Positions 15,300-30,369 of a DNA stretch of 64,000 bases are shown piece after piece. The DNA is from Dolomedes plantarius (lineage: Eukaryota; Arthropoda; Arachnida; Araneae; Dolomedidae): the NCBI GenBank assembly GCA_907164885.2, contig OU015498.1:93074233-93138232 (forward strand). The letters are read 5' to 3'. Within the stretch, counting starts at the first letter, position 1. Each line of letters starts with the position of its first letter. The notes beneath the pieces were generated by a model. That model was not told where the DNA came from, searched no databases, and saw nothing but the letters and a program-made list of their open reading frames with translations. Position numbers and translations under genes: made by a program.

Positions 15300-15925
15300 T
15301 TAGCTGAATACCCGTGCTTCGCCACGGAGTACATTCAAATTAAATACAACAGTCAATGTATGCAATTAATGCCAAAAAGAACAAAAAAAATATTTATAAA
15401 AAAATCGTAACGGATATTTTTATAGACAAAATAATGTAGAAGAAAATATTTAAATTAAATCTAACAGAACATACTAAAGAATATAGTACAATTAATATAG
15501 TACAGTTTGAGGAACATTTCTTTTACTGAATTTCAATATTTTTTTGGATAATGTCCAATCGTCTGCCGCATTAGAAAGAAAAAAAATATTTGTTTTGTCA
15601 ATTTATTCCGTTGTTATTCACATGAAGCAAAATTAGTTTAAAGTATCACAAAAAGAAAAGAAACCACGTGATCAACATTTAATAAATTAAATTCTAAAAA
15701 TTAATCTTTAAAAATTCCCCAAATATCAGAAAATGGAGGTGAAGATTCGAAAAAGATTTCATTTTAAAGGAATTTTTATGATCTTTCTCGTGATATAAAT
15801 TTTATAACCCTCAGATTATTATTTTAAATGCAAACTTAAAAGAATGTTACAAAACAGCTTACAAATTTAATTTAAAAAATCTAAGAAGAATTTTTTTTAA
15901 ATCTTTCTTAGAGCACCCCTTAGCA
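15300..15925 (-). mobile_element. Non-autonomous Helitron, family 1, 5' truncated
   Basis: On the minus strand the 3' end reads a hairpin CCGTG-GCGAAG-CACGG, then GTATTCAG and CTAA, followed by T, which is the Helitron 3' signature. The body matches 19479-20339. The 5' part of the family is missing after about 15925. Confidence 0.65.
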
Positions 15926-16372
15926 CTTTCTTAGAGCAACTTTAACGGAACAACTTGTTTATTTTGTAGGGTATGTAATACCACATAATCAATAAATTTT
16001 TTTTTTAAATGAGAAGAAAAAACATTAGTTATTTATTTAGTATTTAGTAATTAATTAAATTTTGGAACATAACACAAAAAATAGAATAAAGTTCTCAATG
16101 ACTTCAATGATATTGGGTTCTTGAGCTGCAAATCTTCAGACAGATCATATCTCTGCCAAACATGACCATGACTGATTAAAATAACTACAGTGGAACTTCA
16201 ATCTACCGTTTTTGAAGGGACAGACTGCATTGAACGATAGATGCGGGAAAACTATATATGCGAGAACAAAACGAAGAAATATTATCATCTGGACTGGATG
16301 AAATAAACGACACATACGGGAAAACAATCATTCGGGGAACAATTGATCGAGCTCCCAATGTACATGCATGAA
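15926..16372. other. AT-rich intergenic DNA with a Tigger-like end
   Basis: Near 16189 CAGTGGAACTTCAATCTACC resembles a Tigger terminus, but no matching right end was found. Otherwise featureless. Confidence 0.3.
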
Positions 16373-16836
16373 CATAGGCGTAGCATGCTTCTAACTTTAT
16401 TTATTTATTTATTTATTTTTGGGGGGAGGGCATGAATTGAATTCAGTTAGGGCCCTCCTCAGCGCATTGACTGTCGTATGGTTCTTAAAATATTAAATAT
16501 TATGATTTTTTTAAACTGAATAACAATAGAATTGATGTTTGAGTAGCATTCAAAAGTTATACAATGAGAAAAATAAATATAATATAAATAAAATGAGAAA
16601 AAAAAATATAGCATCGAATTTTTGTTAAGGATCATATCATTGTTAAAAATTATGTTAAGGCTAAAGACATAATCGGAATCTTCAGTTTCACAATTTGAAA
16701 AAGCTGGAAAAAACCAACTTTCTTAAAAGTTTTCTACAATTTTCCGATTTTAACTGAACTTCTATTAACGTTTTAATTTATTTCAAGTTAAGTTGGGGGG
16801 GGGGGGGCGGCGTGCTTCCCCGACGCTACGCCTATG
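16373..16836. mobile_element. hAT-like MITE with perfect 8-bp target duplication
   Basis: The ends CATAGGCGTAGCATGCTTC and GACGCTACGCCTATG are inverted. The flanks are both tgcatgaa (16365-16372 and 16837-16844). The interior includes a TTTA tract and G-runs and no ORF. Confidence 0.8.
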
Positions 16837-17620
16837 TGCATGAATACTTAATTCTTTAGACATTTTAGAGCATTGATCCGTCAAACATGTTTGAATTTCA
16901 TGTAGCCGTTGCAAGTCATAAACCAATTCCAGGTTTCCGCGGAACACCCATTAACTTTCAGTGGAACACCAGTGTTCCGCGGATCATAGTTTGGGAGACC
17001 CTGACTTAGACCACTTTCATAATCACCGCCACATATTATATTCATCAGTTTTTAGAGGTGTTATTTATAGAACTGTTATTTTAAGATATGTCGAATTTTA
17101 ATTTGAAACGTAAGGCAGCGTCTCTTAAATATCCTTCCTCTGTTTTTTTATTCCTGTTTTACCCTCTGGTGCTAACCCCAAAGTAGGTGCCGGGCATCCT
17201 ACTAAAATTTCACATGCAAACAAAACCTAAGTGACCACAAATATGCGAAGGTATGAATCACGTATTGCAACGCAATCTGCATCAAGCATGCAAATCCCGT
17301 CGTGCGAATAGATGACCTACCGGAACATTTATAGATGAGCTGTACCATGGATGGGATAAATATGGAACACAAAATTCAGCCCGAACGGCAACTTGAACCG
17401 CAGGAATCCAGAAATAAATTTCAGCTATATATGCTTAGATCTGATCTCAGATTTGAGAATTTTTTTATTTTTTATTTTTTTATGTCACGTTGAACTTATT
17501 GTATTTCATGTGGGGAAAAAAAAACACCTTCATAGCGGATTATGATGTATGGCGCAAGTGCGTAGCAAACTGATGAAAGATTTATTTATGCTGTGTTAAG
17601 TGTAAGCATGTTGAAGATAA
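16837..17620. other. Intergenic DNA with hAT-type right end
   Basis: At 16970-17005 the sequence GTTCCGCGGATCATAGTTTGGGAGACCCTG looks like one hAT end; its partner may be the GCGGAACACC segment just before, giving a very small remnant. No gene is supported. Confidence 0.3.
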
Positions 17621-18211
17621 CCCTTCAGTGGGCGCGCCCGTGTATAAAGTGCAACAATTTGGTAATTTTGAATGGTTTATTTTTACAAGTAAGGTTTGAA
17701 TGTTCTAAGCAGTTTCTATTTATAGCTACACCCTTTCTAATGCAGGTCTGATTTTCTGACCCTTGTATTCCTTTCCATTCATTGTTAGTCGTGATTTAAC
17801 CGTGGTAAACCAACGATTATACTGGATTGCAATACGACAAAATTATGAGTTGATGTAGTAGATCAAATGTGCAGCTATTACACGGTATTCCGCATATCAC
17901 GAAGATGGACAATATCATTGTTTTTTAGGTTTTTGGACATAATAGGAATCGATTCGCAAGTTGTCCTTAGATGCATTAAACCACGCAGTTTTGAAATAAG
18001 GCGATTGGATCTGCATTCTTTGGCCTTTAATTATAAATATATCTCAATATTATCAACATTTTATATCTTGTCATAAAACGCAGAATTATTATTTTCAATT
18101 TGAAATAAAAAAAGTTTATTACAAATGAAATAATCAAGGTTGAAAGAGACGTTGCACTTTGTGCAACGCGCGCCTGCTGGTGTTCCAAAAATTGGCACGC
18201 CCGCTGAAGGG
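17621..18211. mobile_element. piggyBac-like MITE (591 bp)
   Basis: The ends CCCTTCAGTGGGCG and CGCCCGCTGAAGGG are inverted repeats. The right flank is TTAA (18212-18215); the left flank is ATAA, one change from TTAA. CCC...GGG ends at TTAA are the piggyBac signature. The 69-codon ORF inside shows no transposase motif. Confidence 0.7.
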
Positions 18212-18285
18212 TTAAACATCTTTAACTGTGAGGGTTAGAAAAGGCCCTTAAACTTTTCTCCAATTTTTTTTCGAGAAAGTTTTAA

Positions 18286-19240
18286 GGCTGCTGTGTACTA
18301 ACCCTATCGGATTCGTGCACCTAAATGTTAACCTATGGAGGAAATGTGTCCAAGGATTGCCGACTTGGATTTTAAGATTTTTTAAAAAATACACCCATAC
18401 CTCGCTTTACGGTCTAGATACGTTCTAGATACGTTCTAGATTACGGTCTAGATACGAAAAGTTGGCCGTAAAGCGAAAAGCCGCATAACGAATCAATTAT
18501 TTTGATACAAACCCATACAATTTTAATTGGATATGTTCCAATTTTTTTTATAAATAATATAGTTTTTAGTTCATAAAGCATTTTATTCTTTTTATTTCCT
18601 ATAAAAATGCTTACATAAAAATAAAAGTACAAAACAATGTAATAATAAACAGAAATTCAAAAAATAAACATATAAACAAAAAACAAAAGAAATCATGTGC
18701 ACATATGTATACATATAATAAAAAAATAAAATAAAATGCTTAAAAACTGTTTTAATGTGAAGACGAACATTAACATGAAGAATCACTAAGCTATAATATG
18801 CTGCCATCATCACTTTCCGCTGTTGTGGCCGTATAACGAAACATTGTGGGCCGTAAATCGAAAAAGTGCTATAATGAAAAAAAAAGCCGTTATAGCGAAA
18901 TGCCGTATAAAGAGCGGCGGTATAGCGAGGTATAGGTGTATTGTACTCCGTAATAGAGAAAGAAATTTCACACCTTGGGGCATTTTTTTTTAAATGCAAA
19001 CAATATTTTACAATTAAAATTATTCGGAGAAAGAATCTGGTTTAGTGGGTTTTAAACGCCCATTAATACCTTTGGTGGACGAAATTTATAAAATGAATCC
19101 TGTTGCAAGGTGCAGAAAAGTTCAGGCTATTTGAAAATAACCATTTTTATTGAATTATCAGCATTTATGCAGCTGTAAATAGTAGACAAATTTTCTCCAT
19201 AGATTAATATTCAGGTGACCAAATCTAATAGGGTTAGTAT
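18286..19240. mobile_element. TTAA-flanked MITE family C, copy 2, interrupted
   Basis: The left end GGCTGCTGTGTACTAACCC follows TTAA. The right end (...AATCTAATAGGGTTAGTA) is the same terminus inverted but decays before its TTAA. It is interrupted by a Tigger-like MITE at 18392-18938. Confidence 0.65.
18392..18938. mobile_element. Tigger/pogo-like MITE nested in family C (547 bp)
   Basis: The ends CACCCATACCTCGCTTTACGG and GCGGTATAGCGAGGTATAGGTG are inverted, with TA on both sides. Removing it rejoins the family C sequence seen at about 32012-32020. There is a small tandem of TCTAGATACG near 18411-18456. Confidence 0.75.
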
Positions 19241-19478
19241 TTTATCTTTAGTAGGAGTATTTTATCGGTGAGTTAACCGAAATTACGAGAATAGATCTCA
19301 TCGGGGTATACAGTTGAACTTCTCTATGACGGCCAGTTACGGTTCCGAAAAAAGTGGCCGTTTTGAGGGGTGGCCGGCTAGAGAAGTTTCACTGCATGAA
19401 TATCTCCGTTAACAAATACTACTGTCAGTGGAAAATTTTTGTTCACGTGAAATTTTGCTTAAAGGATATTATACGTTA
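19241..19478. repeat. Inverted copy of the 6830-7140 region
   Basis: From ACCGAAATTACGAGAATAGA to GCTTAAAGGATATTATACG the sequence is the reverse complement of the region around 6830-7140. It includes a reduced mini-Tigger (19311-19394) that has lost its centre. Confidence 0.6.
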
Positions 19479-19562
19479 CAAGCTGAAAACCCGCACTTCG
19501 TACGGAGTATATTCAAATTAAATACAACGGTCAATGTATGCAATTAATGCCAAAATAAATAA

Positions 19563-19616
<54 letters not shown>

Positions 19617-20339
19617 TTATTTATTTATAATAAATACGACGATCAATGTATACAATTGATGTAAAAAAAAATACCTATAAAAAAATTTATGTAAAAAAAT
19701 ATACCTATAAAAAAATCGTAAGGGATTATTTTTGTAGACAAAATAATCTAGAAGAAAATATTCAAATTAAATTTAATAGGACATACTAAAGAATATAGTA
19801 CAGTTAATATAGTACAGTTTGAGGAACATAATATCTTTTATTATATTTTAATATTTTTTGGATAATGTCCTATCGTCTGCCGCATTAGCAAGAAAAAAAA
19901 ATTTTTTTTGTCTATGTAGTTGCTATGCACGTGACGATAAATTTATTTAAAGTACCAGAAAAAGAAATCACGTGATCAGCATTTAATAAATTAAATTCTA
20001 AAAATTAATCTTCAAAAATTCACCAAAAATCAGAAAATGGAGGTAAAGATTCGAAAAAGATCTCATTTTAAAGGAATTTTTATGATCTTTCTCGTGATAT
20101 AAATTTTATAACCCTTAAATTACTATTGTAAATGTAAACTTAAAAAAAGATACTAAAACAGCTTAAAAATTTAATTTTAAAAAAATCAAATAAGAATTTT
20201 TCAAAAATTTTTCTTAGTGCACCCCTACACTATAAGAAGAATCGCCATGCAGAATTTCAGCCCTTTAGGTCCAGCGGTTTGGTCTGTGCGTTGTATATCA
20301 GTCAGTGAGTCAGTTACGGAACTGTTTTATATATATAGA
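19479..20339 (-). mobile_element. Non-autonomous Helitron, family 1, near full length (861 bp)
   Basis: On the minus strand the 5' end is A|TCTATATATATAAAACAG at 20339. The 3' end has a hairpin-like CCGTACGAAGTGCGG followed by CTTG at 19479 and a T. The body matches 15300-15925, and the 5' part matches 63625-64000. There is no Rep/helicase ORF. An (AT)n tract at 19568-19612 interrupts it. Confidence 0.7.
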
Positions 20340-20714
20340 TAAGGAACACTCTCTGCCACTCGTTTTATTCATAATTACCTCTTCTCGGCTTAAGACACTG
20401 GTCTAATTCTCTACGGATAGAGAATTTCTAAGAGCTCTAGGAAGGAATTTCTAGGAATTCTTAGGTAGCTCTGACGATAAATATATGATCTTGATACATC
20501 TATGCGTCGATAAATACCTATATTATTGACACATTGCTTGCAACATGGATATAAAATAATAGTGATTAGTTATAAAATTAACTTGGCTTCAGAATTGGAA
20601 GCAATAGATAAGTGTCATTCGAGAATTTCCGCTTTGTACGAAATCTTGCATGCGTTAGGCAAGAATTTTATTGCACTTTGTAACTGACATTTTTTTTTTC
20701 ATTTTTGTATTTCA

Positions 20715-21520
20715 GTTTTTTTCTCCTTCATATATTTCATTTTCGTTATGACCAATTTTGGAAAACGAAATTACTCGAAATAATAATATTTTAGATAATT
20801 AAGAGTTTAATCTAATAATAAGGTTGACACTGTAGTAATAAATTTATACTATTTCCTACACATCTATACATAATTCCCTTATTATAAAAAAAAGACACAT
20901 TTATGCTTTCTAATTATTACAAAACTTTAGTTGAATTTGTAGTTTAAAGGAATTGAATTAATTACCTTTAATTCTTTTTGGTCAATCCCTTAAAATTTGT
21001 ATTTCAGTGAATTAATTACTTTAGAACTGAAATAATTACCTTTAATTTTTTTGGTCAATCTCTTTAAACTTGTATTTCTGTGAATTAATTACTTTAGAAC
21101 TGAATTAATTACCTTTAATTCTCCTTGATGAATCCCTTAAAATTTGTATTTCAGTGAATTAATTACTTTAGAACTGAATAGATGACCTTTAATTCTTTAT
21201 AGTCCATCCCTTAAAATTTGTAGTTCAGTTTTTTTACTCTTTTTTTATATTTTATTTTCGTTATTATTAGTTGTAAGAAAATGAAATTAACTTTGATAAT
21301 AATATTCTAAACAGTTAAGAGTTTAATCTAATAATGAGGTAAGTACTCTAGTAATAAATATGTACTATTTTCTACACAGCTGTACATAATTATCTTATTA
21401 TACAAAAAAAGACATCATTTCTGTACATTCTAATTAGTACAAAGCTTAAGTTGAATTCGTGGTTTAAAAGAACTTAATAAATTGCCTTAAATTCTTTTTA
21501 GTCAATCCGTTGAAATTTGT
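20715..21520. repeat. AT-rich tandem repeat with higher-order duplication
   Basis: About four units of roughly 80 bp (CTTTAATTCTTTTTGGTCAATC...TTTCAGTGAATTAATTACTT) lie at 20940-21235. They are bounded by two longer copies of another segment, at 20715-20940 and 21227-21480 (GAGTTTAATCTAATAAT...AGACA). The array has therefore grown at two scales. Confidence 0.7.
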
Positions 21521-21569
21521 ATTCAATATTTATAAATTCTGTGAAGCTATAAAGCCTAAAAAAGTTCAC

Positions 21570-24780
<3,211 letters not shown>

Positions 24781-24786
24781 TTAAAC

Positions 24787-25060
24787 TAGGGATGGGCAAT
24801 TGTTTTGGCCCGGGGGCCACTTTGTGTAAGCGGAGGTTAGCGGATGGCCGCACCTTTTAAAATTATTGCATTTATTAGTTAAATATGCATTTTAGAAAAG
24901 GTATAAATTGTATCATGAAAATCAATAAATATAAATTAAATAAAGCATTGGCAGTTTTACTAGCTGTCTTGGAGTTTTTCTGGCTGTCCGGATTTTTCTG
25001 GGTGTTTTGGCGGGTCACATGGGGCCAGCGAGCTGCTATTTGCCCACCCGTGTTAAACCA
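24787..25060. mobile_element. hAT-like MITE remnant
   Basis: The left AGGGATGGGCAATTG...GGCCC and right GGGGCC...TTTGCCCACCCGTG parts are roughly inverted, like hAT termini with GGGTGGGCAA. The flanks do not give a clean 8-bp duplication. Confidence 0.4.
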
Positions 25061-25778
25061 TGGGGATTTCTATTTTATTTTCAAAATTACGCAATAGCTA
25101 TCAAATACGTGTATTTAAAATTCTGTTTTTTAAAATTTATTTTAAAAAAATCTTTTTATTATTGTTGGGAGAAACATAACCTCAAATCGCCGCCCACATG
25201 GTACGTGGATCCCAACCTGTGGATCTTGATCCCCAAGGGGTTCATTTATGGTTTTAAAGTAAAATAACTTTTAAGCGAATTCCACAGAAAAAATTACTCA
25301 ATTTTTATTTACTATGTAAGGCAGTAATGTTTTTTAAAGGCAAAAGTCTCATTCAACATGCAAACCAAGTTCGTTAAAAATATACCGCCTTTATAAAATG
25401 GTAAATGAAAATCGCCGTTATTTACTGCGTACAGTACACAAATTCTAAACGTCGGTATGTCTTTACCAGTCTGTGGTGTCCCTTTTCGCATTACTATTGT
25501 AGTTTCCTCAAAGGAATAAAGCAATTTTATTTGTGTAAAAGTTTTTTCTATTTTTAGTGTTATATAATTTTGAATCAATGCATAATTATTCTAGAGGTTT
25601 TCTGCTGTTCTGTTCTTGCTTTGACGCACCTTTGACTTAGGGATGAATGTTTCTTAAAAGTTCTCCATTTTTTTTACAAATTTAATTTTTGTTAAATTAA
25701 ACAAAACGAAATTGTTAAATTAAATGAAACCTACAAAGATAGACATACAAAAAGGATTACACTAATATTTACTATTGC
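25061..25778. other. DNA downstream of the HMG-box gene, no gene seen
   Basis: AT-rich sequence past the poly(A) signal. A GC-richer fragment at 25185-25245 resembles repeat scrap. An 88-codon minus-strand ORF (25312-25578) has no motif. Confidence 0.35.
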
Positions 25779-25818
25779 TTTATTAAATTCCCAAAGGGAT
25801 GAGGTATAAACTCATCCC
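25779..25818 (-). terminator. 3'UTR with poly(A) signal and small hairpin
   Basis: An AATAAA on the minus strand lies at 25784-25779, about 50 bases past the TGA. Just before it, GGGATGAG and CTCATCCC (25796-25803 and 25811-25818) can form an 8-bp stem with a 7-base loop. This supports the 3' end of the HMG-box gene. Confidence 0.6.
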
Positions 25819-25834
25819 ATTACAAATATTAAGT

Positions 25835-26259
25835 TCACACGTGTGGGCCAGATTCACTGCCATTAGGTTGTTCCATCTCTACATTATCGACTATCACTAG
25901 ACGATCCTCGTCATCAGATAAATCATCATGGTTATTATTGCCATTCCGCGAGACGACATTTTGGACCACTTCCTCGGAGTTGCTTGAATTCCCTTCAACA
26001 CTAGAGCTTGCTGCAACTTGGGTGGCGCTAGGGTGTGCAGCAGTGGACCTTCCATAAAAAACTGATCTGAAATGAGATGTTCCAGCAGGATATCCATAAT
26101 ATGGAGGGCTACAATGGCAGTGCGTATGGTAGGGAGACGAAAAAGGATAATAATGATAAGGAAACGTAGTTTGCTGGTACGTCCAAAGAGGTGAGCACGA
26201 GTATGCATCAGGAACGCATAATCCGGGCAATCCGCTCCCAAAATATGGCCTGTAACATC
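25835..26259 (-). CDS. Exon 8: terminal coding exon
   Basis: The acceptor is CTTTTCAG|GAT and the stop is TGA at 25837-25835. It encodes residues 334-474: first a Tyr/Pro/His/Cys-rich part (YHYYPFSSPYHTHCHC), then a Ser/Asn-rich and finally an acidic part (DDLSDDEDRLVIVDNVEME). This layout resembles an activation-type region, but no domain is recognised. Confidence 0.8.
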
Positions 26260-29200
26260 CTGAAAAGAGCGATATTTCAGTTGGGAGGAAAGAAACGCGT
26301 CCAAAAAGGGCGAAGTTTTATCTTTCGAGAGACAGATGTATAAAATAAAAATTTCCGCACTTTTTTTTTCTCTTTTAGTAAAATTTTAATTAGTCAGCAA
26401 GTACAAATGGACTTATTAGAGCTATGACTACAGAGCCGTAAACTTTAGTCCTTTCTATCAGTTTACAACCCATGGTTTCAAACCCATTGACCATGGTTAT
26501 TACGGATACAAGGATAAGAGTTATTCCAATTTCTTAAAAATTACATAAATATCACACTGTTGAGTGGAAATACACAAATATCCCAAATTAATGAAAAGCC
26601 AAATGAATGACAGCTATCTAACACATCCTGCTAGAAGATATGCAATAAAAGAATGCGACTGTCAAAATTAAGGTACATGAAGGCTTGAATTAGATCAAGT
26701 AGCAACAGGATTCTATTCGACTAAGGGCCTGTTCACATAGGATCATATATGTCCGGTAGCGGAAGCGTTAAAGTATTGAAATATATTTAACCAATGACAA
26801 ACCTCCAAACGATTAGCAACGAAATATTTAACGCTTATGATTGGTTTATTTCCGTCTCAGCGCCATCTTTACTTTTACGCTTCCGCTACTGAACTCCTAT
26901 GTGAACAGGCCCTAAGCAACTCATTGTAGGAGAGGAATAAATTTAATCTTTTGAGAGCATAAAAGAGTAAAAAGCAACCATTCTTCTATTCCTTTTTCTA
27001 AAACTTTTGTTTTCCAAAAGATGACTACAGCGCTCCAAACCAATTTATTAACCAACCAGTCTTTTATCTTAATTTCTTCCACGTATTATAAATTTACATT
27101 AAATAAAATCATAAAACATTCAGTATAATCTATACCTACTGTTTTAAAATACATATTATCTCAAATTGTGAGAATCTTACACAAATTATATATGCATATG
27201 CATTTTATTTTTTAAAATTATTATCAAATTACTAATAATTTTAATATTTTATAAATTGTTTTGTTACAAAACATTTTAATGCACTTGAAAATAATTTAAG
27301 CGCTAAGTATTGAATGGGTCTTTTGACTTGCAGGACAATCTTGTAATTACTACTCAAGGAGCATTGAGTGAAAACCGTTTCAGACCACCCGGGTGCCGCT
27401 GTTATTATTGTGATTATATTTTAAAATATTATTCGAAATAAAAATTTTAAAAAATTTTATGCATACTGGATTGGCCCATCCAGTTTTATAGCAGGAGTTA
27501 CGACACTTATTACATGGTGGTCTCTGGTTGTGAGAAACTTTCAGCTTAAGGTTGCTGTGTACAACCCTATTGGATTCGCTCACCTCAATGTCAACCTATG
27601 GAGAAAATGTCGTACCTCTGCTAGAAGAATGTAACATCTCCGAAATTTTAAGTATAGATAATTGCACCAGAATGCTCCATAAGAAGTGCTTCTCATTCTC
27701 GAATAATGTTATAAGCCTAGTGTCAGACTCTTGTCCCCCATTCTTAAGTGGGATTGATGAACGTGAGTAATAGCGTCTTCAATGAGCCCAAAAGAAACGC
27801 AAACAGGTGTCGAACGATATACACCTTTGGAGAAGTGCGACAATAGTTAAAAGGACGCAAATCATTTAGAATGATTTGTGAAATCCATTAGCGGCGCGCT
27901 TTTACCTTGGAAAAGTCGGCAGGAAAGAAAATTCGTTATGGATGGTTCTCGAAGGCGCTGATAAGAATGGATAAATACAGACGCCGGTAACGAATGGGGG
28001 AGAAATAGACTTGGACTGTTGAAGGGTCGACACGCGTACGGAGAGAGAGGGTCTCGTACGGACTTTGAAGAATGAGCCCGGCTCTCACGAGTGTATTAAC
28101 GTTCTTCGGAACGAAACTTTGTAAATGATTTATTTAACCAAGATTTTAATGTGTCAATAAACCAGATGTAAATAAGAGTTGGTTCTACAGTTATAATTAC
28201 TTCTACAAGATAATGATTTGTCGGATCACGACCATAAAGGTTAACACCTAGTACCAACACAATCTCCTAGATGGCGCTTATTACTCTCTTCCACAACTAA
28301 GAGGGGGAATTTGCTCATGCGCGAAGAATGAAAATAAGATTCTTGCCAGTGCCTTATGTTGTATTAAAATGTTCCTGTAATAAAAATGTTCATTAAATTT
28401 TATTTGGAAAATAAATTTGTATTTTTTTCTAACCTGCTGTTCATGTTATCAAGGTTTTTTCTTTGTATTGTGAAAAGTTTAGATAGATTGTGCATTAGCA
28501 TAGAGACATGACAGTATTCCCTCAAGCTTTTCATCCATGTTCACAAAATTAGGTTACTAGAAGAGGGTTATATCTTGTAATTAAAATTCAAAATCATGCT
28601 TTAAAAGTTGAAAAAAAAAAACTTTAATAGTATATAGTTTTGCCTTCTTAAGTGATTTGAACAATAAGTTTTCTTAAAAATATGATAGGCATTCATAAAA
28701 CAAGAAATGAAATTTCGACATTTTCTCTTCCTGAAAATATGGCTTTTTTGAGATGTAACACTCTACTAGCAGAGGTCCAAGGACTGACGACTTGGACTGA
28801 GAGATATAATATATATTTAAAGAAAAAAAAGTACACTGTAATAGAGAAATAAATTTTATACCTTGGGGCATTTTTCATTTAAAAAAATGAAAACAATATT
28901 TTAAAATTCAAATTATTCGTTGAAAATAAAATGATATAGTGTGTTTTAAACGCTCATCAATTCCTTTGGTGGACGAAATTTATACAATGAATCCTTTCGC
29001 ATGGTTCAGAGAAGTTCAGGCTATCTGAAAATACCATTTTTATTGGATTATCAGCACTTATGTAGATGTAAATAGTAGGCAAATTTTCTCAATAGTTTAA
29101 CATTGAGGTGAGCGAATCTAGTAGGGTTAGTACACAGAAGCCTTAAGTAACACGCAGTTTACATTGCTGAAGTATCCCACAACCGCTTCAAAACACAGAA

Positions 29201-30330
29201 ACTCCTCTATTCATAGTAGGTCCTTTAAACTCTCAAACTTCAAAGCTTGCATATTTTGCTTCTTTTAAGAAAATTTCTACCTACTCATTCCAAAAACCTA
29301 TAAAAGTTACTTCCTCGAAACTTCCTCGTCAGAAATGGTGTGTCGCAGGTCGGACATGATTTGTCAGACAACTAGAATCGTAAGAGGCAATAATGAATTG
29401 AGTCTTACCTCCTAAGTTTGCCGAATATGGAATGATGCTGGAATTATTCATATCAATATGAGACTGAGAGGGCTTGAAGCAACTGTAAATTGACTGTTGA
29501 GAGTTAGACGAGGCTCCGAAATTCCAGGAAGCTCGTTCTTCTTGATGAGACGTACTTGGGAGCTGAGAGCCAACAGATCTAGATTCTGAAAAGGCACCAA
29601 GAGAAGTAAATAAGAAAATTATAAGATTTAACTCACGGAATTGCCAAAGTACGTTGTAGATGTATTCTTGTAGTTGTAGTTCTGCCCCTGAAAAGGTGTA
29701 ACATTGGGTGTTTCGAGTGGTCCATAAGTTTTAGAGAAATCCCAAAATATTCAATTTGCAAAGGAAAGATAAATGAGAAATGGTTCTTTTATCTGTTCTA
29801 AATTGTTAATACGATATAATCCATTATACTTGTTAAATGAAATATTTATCTTCCATTAATTGTAATTTAGCTAGTTTTCTTATTTCATAAGCTTTTTGTC
29901 TCATACTTTCATCAGACTTTTCTAAATTTTCCCTAACTTTTTACAAGAAAATCCTTAATGAGTTAAGGATTTTCTTGTAAAAATATGCGTGTCTCTGTAT
30001 TTAGTCAGATATAAGAATTATACAACTCGGACAATTCACTGAAAAGTTCAAATCCTCCTCAGTTATATTTGCAAATACTGGCACCAATATAAATTCCTAA
30101 ATGTAATAATCTTTTATTTATAAACTCCAGTTAAGGGGGTCCAGGACACAAAATTCTTTTCGAAATTACTTTGGGAAGAGAAGTCATAAGAAATGAGCTC
30201 CTGATGTACGGACAATTCTGATAGAATCTGCGGGGAAAATGTTACACTTTTACGGCATTTATTATTCGACTTTTACGGCAAGAGTTTCTATATATATTTA
30301 TGCATGTTTCTCCGTCTCCCACTCTCTATT

Positions 30331-30369
<39 letters not shown>

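Noticed and set aside
18441..18999. Minus-strand ORFs of 63 and 135 codons
   Set aside because: They run through the nested Tigger-like MITE and family C sequence and carry no recognisable transposase motif.
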